From contig NZ_BOML01000080.1 of the NCBI RefSeq assembly GCF_016862175.1, positions 1 to 62,842 on the forward strand: 62,842 nucleotides of DNA. Direction: 5' to 3'. This stretch comes from Paractinoplanes durhamensis (GTDB lineage: Bacteria > Actinomycetota > Actinomycetes > Mycobacteriales > Micromonosporaceae). Both the position numbers and the translations under genes were made by a program. Below, piece by piece: positions 20,023-28,486 of this stretch; within the stretch, counting starts at the first letter, position 1; the number at the start of each line of letters is the position of its first letter. The notes beneath the pieces are model-generated. The model saw nothing but the letters and a program-made list of their open reading frames with translations, was not told the origin of the DNA and ran no database searches.

Positions 20023-21231
20023 ATGGACGCTGTTGACGCCGCCGGGATCCTGCTCGCTCCGCCCACCGGCCGGGAGCCGGATGCGGCCTACGCGGCGCTG
20101 CACGCGCACGGGCCGATCCTGCAGGTCTCCGAGCCGCTGCACCTGATCTCCGGATATGAGGCGGTCGACCGGGCGCTGCGCGATCCGGCCCTCGAAGCGG
20201 TCGACGCGGCGCGGCTCGACCAGGCCTGGCCGGCCTGGCGGGAATACCGTGCGGTCGCGCTGTTCGCCGACTCGATGCTGCGGGCCAACCCGCCGCACCA
20301 CACCCGGCAGCGACGGCTCGCGGCGGGCGTCTTCACCGCACGGCGGGTGTCGGCGCTGCGGGCGGTCATCGCCGAGCAGGTCGACGAGTTGCTGGCGGGG
20401 CTCACGGCGTACGGGACAGGGGTGGATCTTGTGGGCCACCTGGCCTATCCCTTGCCGATCCGGGTGATCACCGCGCTGCTCGGGGTTCCCGCCGCCGATC
20501 GTGGCCGCTTCCGGCGGCTCGCCGAGGCGCTGACCGCGGTGCTGGAGATGCACTGGACCGAGGAGGACCGGGTGCGGGCCGACGCGGCCGCCGACGAGCT
20601 GATCGACTATTTCGCGCACCTGGTCGAGTTGCGCCGGGCCGAGCCCGCCGACGACCTGGTCACCGCGCTCGCCGCCGCGCACGACGCGGACGGCGAGCGG
20701 CTCACCGCGAACGAGCTGCTGGCCAACCTGGCGTTGCTGCTGGTGGCCGGGTTCGAGACGACGACCAACCTGATCGGCAACGCGGTGGTGCTGCTGCTCG
20801 ACCATCCGGCGTACGCGGAGAAGCTGCGCGAGGACCCGGAGCTGGCCCCGGCGTACGTCGAGGAGGTCCTTCGGATCGATGCGCCGGTGCAGATGACGAG
20901 CCGGGTCGTCGCCCGGCCGACGCAGATCGCGGGCCGGCCGGTGCCGGTCGGCAGCGAGCTGATCCTGCTGCTCGGCGCGGCCAACCGGGACCCGGCCCGG
21001 TTCGACCGGCCCGACGTGTTCGACCCGGCCCGGCAGGGTTCGCCGCCGCTGTCGTTCGGGGCCGGCGTCCACTACTGCCTCGGTGCGCCGCTCGCCCGGC
21101 TGGAAGCCCAGGTCGCGCTGCCCGCGCTGCTGCGCCGCTACCCCGATCTGGCCCTGGCCGAGCGCCCGGTGCGCCGCGCCCGGATGAACCTGCGGGGCTG
21201 GCGCGAGCTCCCGGTCACGCTGGCGCGATGA
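20023..21231 (+). CDS. Cytochrome P450
   Basis: 402 aa, a soluble bacterial class I type. The heme-binding motif FGAGVHYCLGAPLARLE is near residue 348, the I-helix oxygen-activation motif AGFETT near 243 and ExxR as EEVLR near 284. ATG 20023 follows GGAGGA by 7 nt; a GTG at 20008 is less likely. No ferredoxin or biosynthetic genes flank it, so the substrate is unknown. It lies 27 bp after priA. Confidence 0.93.
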   Translation: MDAVDAAGILLAPPTGREPDAAYAALHAHGPILQVSEPLHLISGYEAVDRALRDPALEAVDAARLDQAWPAWREYRAVALFADSMLRANPPHHTRQRRLAAGVFTARRVSALRAVIAEQVDELLAGLTAYGTGVDLVGHLAYPLPIRVITALLGVPAADRGRFRRLAEALTAVLEMHWTEEDRVRADAAADELIDYFAHLVELRRAEPADDLVTALAAAHDADGERLTANELLANLALLLVAGFETTTNLIGNAVVLLLDHPAYAEKLREDPELAPAYVEEVLRIDAPVQMTSRVVARPTQIAGRPVPVGSELILLLGAANRDPARFDRPDVFDPARQGSPPLSFGAGVHYCLGAPLARLEAQVALPALLRRYPDLALAERPVRRARMNLRGWRELPVTLAR

Positions 21232-21247
21232 GCAATCAGCGACTCCG

Positions 21248-21253
21248 TAGACT
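21248..21253 (+). promoter_or_regulatory. Candidate def -10 element
   Basis: TAGACT within CCGTAGACTG lies 40 bp before the def start. The same CCGTAGACTG decamer occurs before pheS. No convincing -35 is seen. Confidence 0.4.
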
Positions 21254-21292
21254 GGGATGCTGCCCGCCTCAAATTGTCAGGAGTACCGCCGC

Positions 21293-21850
21293 GTGACCGT
21301 TCAGCCCATTCGTCTCTTCGGTGATCCGGTGCTGCGGACACCGGCCGATCCCGTCGTCGACTTCGACAAGGAGCTGCGCAATCTCGTCCGGGACCTGGTC
21401 GAGACCATGCAGGACGAGGGCGGCGCCGGCCTGGCCGCGCCCCAGCTCGGGGTCGGGCTGCGGGTCTTCACGTTCGACGTCGACGAGGTGGTGGGGCACA
21501 TCGTCAACCCGGTGCTGTCGTTCCCCGACGACGAGGAGCAGGACGGCCCCGAGGGCTGCCTGTCCATCCCGGGCATCTACGTCGACACCAAGCGCCGGCA
21601 AAATGTCGTGGCCGCCGGTTTCAACGAGCACGGCGAGCCGATCCAGCTGGTCGGCACCGGTCTGATGGCCCGCTGCGTGCAGCACGAGACCGACCACCTC
21701 GAGGGTGTCCTCTTCCTCGACCGGCTCGACTCGGCCGCCCGCAAGGACGCGATGAAGCAGATCCGCGCGGCCGAGTGGTATGACGCCGGCAAGCCCCCCA
21801 CGGTCAAGGAGAGCCCGCACGGCCGGGGCATCTTCGGCCTGGGGCGGTGA
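21293..21850 (+). CDS. def: Peptide deformylase
   Basis: 185 aa. It removes the formyl group from nascent proteins. All three metal motifs are present: GAGLAAPQLG (motif 1), EGCLSIPG (motif 2) and HETDHLEG (motif 3). The GTG at 21293 lies 10 nt after AGGAG and gives the family N-terminus TVQPIRLFGDPVLR. It is followed directly by fmt, its functional partner. Confidence 0.96.
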   Translation: MTVQPIRLFGDPVLRTPADPVVDFDKELRNLVRDLVETMQDEGGAGLAAPQLGVGLRVFTFDVDEVVGHIVNPVLSFPDDEEQDGPEGCLSIPGIYVDTKRRQNVVAAGFNEHGEPIQLVGTGLMARCVQHETDHLEGVLFLDRLDSAARKDAMKQIRAAEWYDAGKPPTVKESPHGRGIFGLGR

Positions 21851-21854
21851 CCGG

Positions 21855-22781
21855 ATGCGCCTGATCTTCGCCGGCACGCCGGCCGTCACCATCCCGGCCC
21901 TCGACGCGATCGCCGGGTCGAGCCACGAGCTGCTCGCCGTCGTCACCCGCCCGGACGCTCCGGCCGGCCGCGGCCGCCGCCTGGTGCGCTCGCCCGCCGG
22001 TGCGTGGGCCGACGAGCGCGGCATCGAGGTGCTCACCCCGGCCAAGCCGCGCGAGCCGGAGTTCCAGGAGCGGCTGCGTCAGCTCGCGCCGGATTGTGCG
22101 CCGGTCGTCGCCTACGGCGCGCTGGTGCCGCCGAGCGCCCTGGAGATCCCCAAGCACGGCTGGGTCAACCTGCACTTCTCGCTGCTGCCGGCCTGGCGCG
22201 GTGCGGCCCCGGTGCAGCACGCGGTGCTGCACGGCGACGAGGTGACCGGGGCCAGCGTGTTCGAGCTGGAGGCGGGCCTCGACACCGGCCCGGTCTACGG
22301 CACCCTGACCGAGGACATCCGGCCCGCCGACACCTCCGGTGACCTGCTCGAACGGCTCGCGCACTCGGGTGCCGGGCTGCTCGTGGCGGTGCTCGACGCG
22401 ATCGAGGCGGGCACCGCGGTGGCGCGCCCCCAGCCGGGCGACGGGGTCACCTTCGCGCCCAAGCTGACCGTCGACGACGCGCACATCCGCTGGTCCGACC
22501 CGTCCTTCGCGGTCGACCGGCGGGTCCGGGCGTGCACGCCGGCGCCGGGCGCGTGGACCACCTTCCGGGACGACCGGGTCAAGCTCGGCCCGGTGCACCC
22601 GATCGCCAACGCGCCGCAGCTCGCCCCCGGCGACCTGCTGGTGGAGCGCACCCAGGTGCTCGTCGGCACGGCCACCACGCCGGTCGCACTCGGTGAGGTG
22701 CGGGCCGCGGGCAAGAAGCCGATGTCGGCCACCGACTGGGCCCGCGGTTCGCGGATCCAGCCCGGGGAGAGGTTCGTGTGA
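21855..22781 (+). CDS. fmt: Methionyl-tRNA formyltransferase
   Basis: 308 aa. It formylates initiator Met-tRNA with 10-formyl-THF. MRLIFAGTPAV is at the N-terminus, and the catalytic segment NLHFSLLPAWRGAAPVQHA (the Asn, His and SLLP signature) is at about residues 101-119, followed by ELEAGLDTGPVY. It starts 4 bp after def. Confidence 0.96.
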   Translation: MRLIFAGTPAVTIPALDAIAGSSHELLAVVTRPDAPAGRGRRLVRSPAGAWADERGIEVLTPAKPREPEFQERLRQLAPDCAPVVAYGALVPPSALEIPKHGWVNLHFSLLPAWRGAAPVQHAVLHGDEVTGASVFELEAGLDTGPVYGTLTEDIRPADTSGDLLERLAHSGAGLLVAVLDAIEAGTAVARPQPGDGVTFAPKLTVDDAHIRWSDPSFAVDRRVRACTPAPGAWTTFRDDRVKLGPVHPIANAPQLAPGDLLVERTQVLVGTATTPVALGEVRAAGKKPMSATDWARGSRIQPGERFV

Positions 22782-22812
22782 ACGCCGGTTCGGAACGAAA
22801 CGAGGAATCGGC

Positions 22813-24288
22813 ATGACTGAACAGCATCGAGCGGATCGGCCCCACGGGTCCGGCCGGCCACGCGGGACAGCGGGTCCGGGCTATGCCCGGGACGACCGCA
22901 CGGGCCGGGCTCCGCGCGCCGGTCGCCCACCGTCGGATCCGGCCCGGCAGGCGGCGTACGAGGCGATCGCGGCCGTGCACCGCGACGACGCGTACGCGAA
23001 CCTGGTGCTCTCCGACATCCTCCGGGACATGGGCCTGAGCGGCCGGGACGCGGCCTTCGCCACCGAGCTCACCTACGGCACGCTGCGCGCGCTCGGCACC
23101 CTCGACCTGATCGTGGCCGACGCGGCCGGCCGGGACGTGGCCCGCATCGACCCGCCCGCCCGGGACGCCCTGCGGCTCGGTGCCTACCAGCTGCTGCACA
23201 CCCGGGTGCCGGCGCACGCGGCGGTCAACCAGACCGTCGACCTGGTGCGCTCGGTGGCGCCGGAGGCGGCCGGTTTCGCCAACGCGGTGATGCGGACGAT
23301 CAGCGAGACCTCGCTGGAGGCCTGGCTGACGAAGCTGGCCCCGGCGTACGACGAGGACCCGGTCGGCAACCTCGCGGTGCTCTACAACCACCCGCAGTGG
23401 ATCATCCGGGCGTTCTCCGAGGCGCTCGGCGGCGATCTGGACGACACCGCCCGGCTGCTGATCGAGGACAACCAGGCGCCCATCGTGCACCTGTGTGCGC
23501 GGCCGGGCTTCGCCGACCCGGTCGAGCTGGCCGACGAGGTCGACGGGCAGCCGGGGGCGTTTTCCCCATATGCGGTCTACCTGAACGGTGGCTCGCCGCG
23601 CGAGCTGTCGGCGATCCACGACGGCCGCGCGCACGTGCAGGACGAGGGATCACAGCTGGTCGCGGCGGCGCTGCTGGCCGCGCCGATCGAGGGTCAGGAC
23701 GACCGCTGGCTCGACCTGTGCGCCGGGCCGGGCGGCAAGGCCGGCCTGCTCGGCGCGATCGCCGCGCAGCGCGGGGCCCGGGTGACCGCGGTCGAGGTGG
23801 CCGAGCACCGGGCCACCCTGGTCCAGAAGGCCACCCGGGGCATGCCGGTCAGCGTGCTGGCGATGGACGGGCGTTCGGTGGGCCGGGAGAACGAGTTGCC
23901 GGCGGGCGGGTTCGACCGGGTGCTGGTCGACGCGCCGTGCACCGGCCTAGGGTCGCTGCGGCGCCGGCCGGAGGCGCGCTGGCGGCGTCAGCCGTCCGAC
24001 CTGCCGGCCCTGACCAAGCTGCAGCGGGAGCTGCTGGTGGCGGCGCTGCAGGCGGTCCGGCCGGGCGGCCTGGTGGCGTATGTGACGTGTTCGCCGCACA
24101 TGGTGGAGACGCAGGTGACGGTGACCGAGGGTTCGCGGCGCAGCGGCGTCGAGGCCGACTTCGTGGACGCGCGCACCCTGCTGCCGGCCGGCATGCCGAG
24201 CCTGGGCCCCGGCCCGACGGTGCAGCTGTGGCCGCACCGGCACGGCACCGACGCGATGTTCCTGGCGGTGCTGCGCCGCACCGCCTAA
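22813..24288 (+). CDS. rsmB: 16S rRNA (cytosine-967-C5)-methyltransferase
   Basis: 491 aa. An N-terminal basic tail (about 1-45) precedes a NusB-like RNA-binding domain and a Rossmann methyltransferase domain from about 270. The SAM site WLDLCAGPGGKAGLLG and motif IV VDAPCTGLGSLRRRPEARW are clear; motif VI reads YVTCSPH, with the second catalytic Cys. ATG 22813 follows GAGGAA. Its stop overlaps the stop of the convergent lipoprotein gene. Confidence 0.94.
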   Translation: MTEQHRADRPHGSGRPRGTAGPGYARDDRTGRAPRAGRPPSDPARQAAYEAIAAVHRDDAYANLVLSDILRDMGLSGRDAAFATELTYGTLRALGTLDLIVADAAGRDVARIDPPARDALRLGAYQLLHTRVPAHAAVNQTVDLVRSVAPEAAGFANAVMRTISETSLEAWLTKLAPAYDEDPVGNLAVLYNHPQWIIRAFSEALGGDLDDTARLLIEDNQAPIVHLCARPGFADPVELADEVDGQPGAFSPYAVYLNGGSPRELSAIHDGRAHVQDEGSQLVAAALLAAPIEGQDDRWLDLCAGPGGKAGLLGAIAAQRGARVTAVEVAEHRATLVQKATRGMPVSVLAMDGRSVGRENELPAGGFDRVLVDAPCTGLGSLRRRPEARWRRQPSDLPALTKLQRELLVAALQAVRPGGLVAYVTCSPHMVETQVTVTEGSRRSGVEADFVDARTLLPAGMPSLGPGPTVQLWPHRHGTDAMFLAVLRRTA

Positions 24289-25157
24289 TCGGAGTAGTGG
24301 ATCTTCAGCCTGGAGGGGCCGGCGTTGCGGTACGAGCCGGCCATCTTCTCGCCGTTGAGCCACAGGAAGCAGCGGATCGCCCGGTCGCCCATCTGCCAGG
24401 CGGTGTCGTCGGGCGGGAAGCCGAGCCAGCCGATCCGGCTCTCCAGGGAGCTGTCGTTCGGCAGGCCGGTGAACTTGGCGATCACCCGGTCGCAGCCGGT
24501 GGCGAGGGCTTTGCTGGTCAGGTCGTCGGAGCGTTTCACGCTGGTCTCGAAGAGGCCGGCGAACTCGGCGGTGTGACTGCTGGGGCAGGCCACCGGGTGC
24601 ATCTCGCTGACCGACTCGCCGTGGATGGTCGGGTTGGCGCAGGCCATCCGCAGCTTGCCGGTCTTGATGGTGTCCTTCATGCTGCCGGCGCGGCGGACCA
24701 GGGCACCGTCGACCGGTGAGGTCTCGGCGACGTCGCAGCGGAACCAGCGGGCGCCGCCGGCCCACGCCGTCTTGCCCGGCAGCACCGGCTGCAGCAGCAC
24801 CCAGCCGGTGCGCCAGTCGGCGCCGAGGAACGCGGTGAGCTGCTTCGAACAGGCGGCGAACGCCTTCGGCAGGCCGGCCTCCGGCGTCTTCAGCCCGGTG
24901 GCCCCGGTCAGGTCGGCGACCGCGACCGTCTCGGCCACGTGGGTGCCGGTGCACGGCACGGGCGAGTAGGAGTCGATCGTGCCGGTCTGGGTCAGCTCGC
25001 TGTGGCAGGTGCCGGCGGCCGGGCGGAACGCGGTCGCGGCCGGCATCGGCTGCCAGCCGTTGGTCAGGTCGCCGTCGACACCCTCGAAGTGCTGGGCGCA
25101 GCCGGCCGGGGCCAGGGCCAGCATCGCGGCGAGGGCGAGGACCACCCACCGTCGCAT
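24285..25157 (-). CDS. Secreted lipoprotein with septum-formation-type repeats
   Basis: 290 aa. A signal peptide ends in the lipobox LAPAGC (Cys20), so it is probably membrane anchored outside the cell. Two repeats of a Cys-containing pattern are visible: GTCHS ... PVPCTGTHVAETVAV and WFRCDV ... PVACPSSHTAEFAGL. This resembles the septum-formation family (PF13845) of actinobacteria. Paired cysteines suggest disulfides. The precise role is unknown. It converges on rsmB with a 3-nt overlap. Confidence 0.8.
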   Translation of the reverse strand: MRRWVVLALAAMLALAPAGCAQHFEGVDGDLTNGWQPMPAATAFRPAAGTCHSELTQTGTIDSYSPVPCTGTHVAETVAVADLTGATGLKTPEAGLPKAFAACSKQLTAFLGADWRTGWVLLQPVLPGKTAWAGGARWFRCDVAETSPVDGALVRRAGSMKDTIKTGKLRMACANPTIHGESVSEMHPVACPSSHTAEFAGLFETSVKRSDDLTSKALATGCDRVIAKFTGLPNDSSLESRIGWLGFPPDDTAWQMGDRAIRCFLWLNGEKMAGSYRNAGPSRLKIHYSD

Positions 25158-25200
25158 CGATCGCCTCCCGGGGCTGGATATCGGAGCGTCACTCTATCGG

Positions 25201-25209
25201 TTATCCACA
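25201..25209 (+). promoter_or_regulatory. Perfect DnaA box upstream of rpe
   Basis: TTATCCACA lies in the gap between the divergent lipoprotein gene and rpe, 52 bp before the rpe start. Its context CGGTTATCCACAG is identical to that at 13781-13792. Confidence 0.6.
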
Positions 25210-25248
25210 GGCCGTCAGGACGCTGGGCGGCGGGTGTCCCGGACGCCC

Positions 25249-25254
25249 TAGACT
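25249..25254 (+). promoter_or_regulatory. rpe -10 element, predicting a leaderless transcript
   Basis: TAGACT ends 6 nt before the rpe GTG. RNA starting at the usual distance would begin at or next to the start codon, and there is no Shine-Dalgarno sequence between. Confidence 0.55.
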
Positions 25255-25260
25255 TCCCCC

Positions 25261-25941
25261 GTGAGCCCAAAGACGATCATCGCCCCGAGCATCCTGGCAG
25301 CCGACTTCTCCCGTCTCGCCGACGAGGTGGGTGCCATCGAGGGGGCGGCCGACTGGGTGCATGTCGACGTCATGGACAACCACTTCGTGCCCAACCTGAC
25401 GATCGGCCTGCCGGTGGTGCAGAGCCTGCGCAAGGCCACCACGATCCCGTTCGACGTGCATCTGATGATCACCGACCCGGAGCGGTGGGCGCCGGGCTAC
25501 GCGGAGGCGGGCGCCCACAACGTGACCTTCCACGCCGAGGCGTGCGAAAACCCGGTGGCCCTGGCCAAGACGCTGCGTGCCGCCGGGGCGAAGGCGGGGC
25601 TGGCGATCGACCGGGACACGTCCGTCGAGCCCTACCTGGAGCTGCTTCCCTACATCGACACCGTCCTGATCATGACGATCAAGGCCGGTTTCGGCGGGCA
25701 GAAGTTCATGCCCGAAATGCTCGACAAGGTGCGCGACGTGCGCCGCCGGGTCAGCGCGAAGGATCTCTCGGTGCGCATCGAGGTCGACGGCGGCATCGCG
25801 GCCGACACCATTGCCCAGGCGGCCGAGGCGGGTGCCGACGCGTTCGTGGCGGGCACCGCGGTCTACGGCGCCGACGATCCGGCCGAGGCGATTCGCAAAC
25901 TTCGGGCACTGGCCGAGGCGGCCCTCCCGTCGCATGATTGA
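25261..25941 (+). CDS. rpe: Ribulose-phosphate 3-epimerase
   Basis: 226 aa, a TIM barrel of the pentose phosphate pathway interconverting ribulose 5-phosphate and xylulose 5-phosphate. IIAPSILAADFSRL, HVDVMDNHFVPNLTIG (metal and catalytic Asp), DVHLMITDPE, GFGGQKFM and VDGGI with the phosphate-binding end are all present. It supplies ribulose 5-phosphate, a substrate of the nearby ribBA product. Transcription is probably leaderless. Confidence 0.97.
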   Translation: MSPKTIIAPSILAADFSRLADEVGAIEGAADWVHVDVMDNHFVPNLTIGLPVVQSLRKATTIPFDVHLMITDPERWAPGYAEAGAHNVTFHAEACENPVALAKTLRAAGAKAGLAIDRDTSVEPYLELLPYIDTVLIMTIKAGFGGQKFMPEMLDKVRDVRRRVSAKDLSVRIEVDGGIAADTIAQAAEAGADAFVAGTAVYGADDPAEAIRKLRALAEAALPSHD

Positions 25942-25994
25942 CCCGCTGAAGGCGTGACGGGGCAGTAGCGGCCAGCGACGAGCGGGGAGACGGG

Positions 25995-27005
25995 ATGAGC
26001 ACCGGCGTGGTGCGGCACAGCGCGGAGGACCTTGGAGCTGACGCCGAGGATCGGCCGGATCTGATCCTGGTGGTCGACGACGATCAGGACATCGCGGGTT
26101 TCGTCGAGTTCAACCTCAAGGTCCACGGCTACGAGGTGATCCGGGCCGCCGACGGCGAGAGTGCCCTCGAGCTGATGGAGACCAAGCGCCCCGACCTTGC
26201 CGTGGTCGACTGGATGATGCCGCGGATGGACGGGGTCGAGCTGACCCGCCGGTTGCGCGCCGAGCCGCTGACCTCCGCCCTCCCGGTGATCATGCTGACC
26301 GCCAAGAGCATGACCGTCGACAAGGTGGTCGGCCTGACCGCCGGCGTCGACGACTATTTGGTGAAGCCGTTCGACACGGCCGAGCTGATCGCCCGGGTCT
26401 CCTCCACGCTGCGGCGCAACAAGGAGTTCCGCGAGGTGTCCCCGCTGACCGGCCTGCCCGGCAACGCGCGGGTGCGGCGCGAGGTCGCCGACCGGATGAA
26501 GGCCGGCGGCGAATACTCGGTGGGCTACATCGACATCGACCGGTTCAAGAGCGTCAACGACGTCTACGGGTTCGACCGCGGCGACGAGTTCATCACCGCC
26601 CTGGCCCGCAGCCTGCACAAGGCGTCCGCCTCGGTCGGCAAGCCGTCGATCTTCCTCGGGCACATCGGTGGCGACGACTTCGTCTTCATCTGCGCGCCCG
26701 ACCAGGTGCTGCCGCTGACCAAGTTCACGGTGACCGACTTCGAGCAGGCCGCCGACCGGCTCTACGACGCCGGCGATGCCGACCGCGGCTACATCGAGGT
26801 CCCCGACCGCCGCGGCAACAAAAATCGCGCCGCCCTGGTGACCCTGTCGATCGGGGTCGCCCAGGCGACGGCCGACGGCCGGAAGTTCACCGACCCGAGG
26901 GTGGTCATCGCCGTCGCGTCCGAGATGAAAAAGGTCGCGAAGTCCCAGCCGGGGTCATATGTCGCGATCGACCGCCGCCGCGGCGACGGTGAGGACGAGG
27001 ACTGA
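25995..27005 (+). CDS. Response regulator with REC and GGDEF domains (putative diguanylate cyclase)
   Basis: 336 aa. The receiver domain (about 20-138) has the acidic pocket DDD, the phospho-acceptor Asp72 in VVDWMMP, and Lys124 in LVKPFD. The GGDEF domain (about 148-330) reads DIDRFKSVNDVYGF and GGDDF at 225-229. GGDDF in place of GGDEF can still be catalytic. No RxxD inhibitory site is seen before it. No kinase is adjacent. GGGGAG precedes the ATG. c-di-GMP from such an enzyme is the ligand of BldD, whose gene is in this window. Confidence 0.88.
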   Translation: MSTGVVRHSAEDLGADAEDRPDLILVVDDDQDIAGFVEFNLKVHGYEVIRAADGESALELMETKRPDLAVVDWMMPRMDGVELTRRLRAEPLTSALPVIMLTAKSMTVDKVVGLTAGVDDYLVKPFDTAELIARVSSTLRRNKEFREVSPLTGLPGNARVRREVADRMKAGGEYSVGYIDIDRFKSVNDVYGFDRGDEFITALARSLHKASASVGKPSIFLGHIGGDDFVFICAPDQVLPLTKFTVTDFEQAADRLYDAGDADRGYIEVPDRRGNKNRAALVTLSIGVAQATADGRKFTDPRVVIAVASEMKKVAKSQPGSYVAIDRRRGDGEDED

Positions 27006-27006
27006 G

Positions 27007-27029
27007 GGCGCCTGTTCCCCAACGGCGCC
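27007..27029 (+). terminator. Hairpin after the GGDEF gene
   Basis: GGCGCC at both ends pairs across an 11-nt loop just after the stop codon. There is no T tract; weak terminator at best. Confidence 0.35.
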
Positions 27030-27095
27030 AGGGCATTTCCTCCCCAGCGGATGTGAGATGGCTCGCCAGGGTGGTGGCAAAGTCGATCCGTCGTG

Positions 27096-27101
27096 TAAGA
27101 C
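27096..27101 (+). promoter_or_regulatory. Candidate rib operon -10 element
   Basis: TAAGAC (in TGTAAGACT) lies about 18 bp before the first base of the riboswitch P1 helix, the expected place for the transcript start. The -35 is weak (TGGCAA). Confidence 0.45.
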
Positions 27102-27118
27102 TCGGAGTCAACCCACCA

Positions 27119-27296
27119 CGCGCTGGCGGGATCGGTGAAATTCCGAACCGGCGGTGATCCGACGCGAAAGCATCGGTAAGCCCGCGACCCGGACGTCTTC
27201 GGACGGACGGTGGACCTGGTGAAAATCCGGGGCCGACGGTTGATCAGGACGGCGTCATGCCGCCCCGGTCAGACAGTCCGGATGGGAGACAGCGCG
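27119..27296 (+). ncRNA. FMN riboswitch (RFN element)
   Basis: Conserved RFN blocks appear in order: GATCGGTGAAATTCCGAACC, GGCGGT, AAGCCCGCGA, GGTGAAAATCCGGGGCCGAC, GGTTGATCAGGAC and AGTCCGGATGGGAGA. P1 is CGCGCTG (27119-27125) paired with CAGCGCG (27290-27296). It senses FMN and should turn down ribD-ribE-ribBA-ribH. Confidence 0.95.
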
Positions 27297-27392
27297 TCGG
27301 AATCGGACCTTGGGCTCATTTGGTGAGCCTTCGGCCGGGGCGCGCGAAGCGTACCCCGATTGTCCGATTCTTGGCGTTTTCTCCCGCAACCT

Positions 27393-27422
27393 TCAGCGCG
27401 TGACCGTGCCGCGCTGAGAGGA
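27393..27422 (+). promoter_or_regulatory. Riboswitch expression platform / Shine-Dalgarno sequester hairpin
   Basis: TCAGCGCG (27393-27400) pairs with CGCGCTGA (27410-27417), and the ribD Shine-Dalgarno GAGAGGA (27416-27422) begins inside the closing base pairs. The two strands repeat the P1 strand sequences exactly over 7 nt, so alternative pairing with the aptamer is possible. No T run is present, suggesting translational control. Confidence 0.65.
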
Positions 27423-27430
27423 CGAAGCGG

Positions 27431-28486
27431 ATGGTGACCGAGGACGAGGCGATGCGCCGCGCGATCGCGCTGGCCGCTCGGGGCCTCGGCACGACCAGCC
27501 CCAACCCGGTGGTCGGTTGCCTGCTCCTCGACGCCGAGGGCGAGGTCGTCGGCGAGGGCTTCCACGCGTACGCCGGGGGCCCGCACGCCGAGATCGTCGC
27601 GCTCGCCCAGGCCGGGGAGCGTGCCCGCGGCGGCACCGCGGTGGTCACCCTCGAACCCTGCAACCACACCGGCCGCACCGGTCCCTGCAGCCACGCGCTG
27701 ATCAACGCCGGGGTGCGGCGGGTGGTGATCGCGGTCGACGACCCGACCCCGGTGGCCTCCGGCGGCGCGGTCACGATGCGCGCCGCGGGCGTCCAGGTCG
27801 AGACCGGGGTCCGCCGCCGCGACGCGGAGCAGGGCAACATCGCCTGGTTGACCGCCGTCCGCCGCGGCCGGCCGTTCGTGACCTGGAAGTTCGCCGCGAC
27901 CCTGGACGGGCGGTCGGCCGCGGCCGACGGCACCAGCCAGTGGATCACCTCGGCGCCGGCCCGCGCCGACGTGCACGTGCTGCGCAGCACGATGGACGCG
28001 ATCATGGTGGGCGCCGGCACGGTCGTCATCGACGATCCGCAGCTCACCGTGCGCGACCTCAAGGACGGCACGCTCGCCATCAAGCAGCCGCTGCGGGTGG
28101 TGGTCGACTCCACCGGCCGGACGCCGGAGAAGGCCCGCGTGCGCGACGTCGCCGCACCCACCTGGATCGTCACCACCCGCGAGGTCGGCGCCGGGCCGGA
28201 CGGTCGCGTCGACCTGCACGCCCTGCTCGCCGCCCTGTTCGGCCGGGGCATCCGCTCGGTGCTGCTGGAGGGCGGGCCGACCCTGGCCGGCTCGTTCCTC
28301 GCCGCCGGGCTGGTCGATCAGGTGATCGGCTACGTCGCGCCGAAGCTGCTGGGCGCGGGCAAGGCCGCCCTGCTCGACGCGGGCGTCACCACGATCGGCG
28401 ACGCCGTCGAACTTGACCTCACCGACATCGCGCAGATCGGCCCCGACCTGCGCTTCACCGCATCGCTCCGAATTAAGGAGAGCTGA
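27431..28486 (+). CDS. ribD: Bifunctional riboflavin deaminase/reductase
   Basis: 351 aa. The N-terminal zinc deaminase (about 1-145) carries GGPHAEIVAL and EPCNHTGRTGPC. The C-terminal reductase (about 150-351) carries FAATLDGRSA and LLEGGPTLAGSFL. It performs the second and third steps after GTP cyclohydrolase II. It is controlled by the upstream FMN riboswitch; the stop overlaps ribE (TGATG). Confidence 0.97.
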   Translation: MVTEDEAMRRAIALAARGLGTTSPNPVVGCLLLDAEGEVVGEGFHAYAGGPHAEIVALAQAGERARGGTAVVTLEPCNHTGRTGPCSHALINAGVRRVVIAVDDPTPVASGGAVTMRAAGVQVETGVRRRDAEQGNIAWLTAVRRGRPFVTWKFAATLDGRSAAADGTSQWITSAPARADVHVLRSTMDAIMVGAGTVVIDDPQLTVRDLKDGTLAIKQPLRVVVDSTGRTPEKARVRDVAAPTWIVTTREVGAGPDGRVDLHALLAALFGRGIRSVLLEGGPTLAGSFLAAGLVDQVIGYVAPKLLGAGKAALLDAGVTTIGDAVELDLTDIAQIGPDLRFTASLRIKES

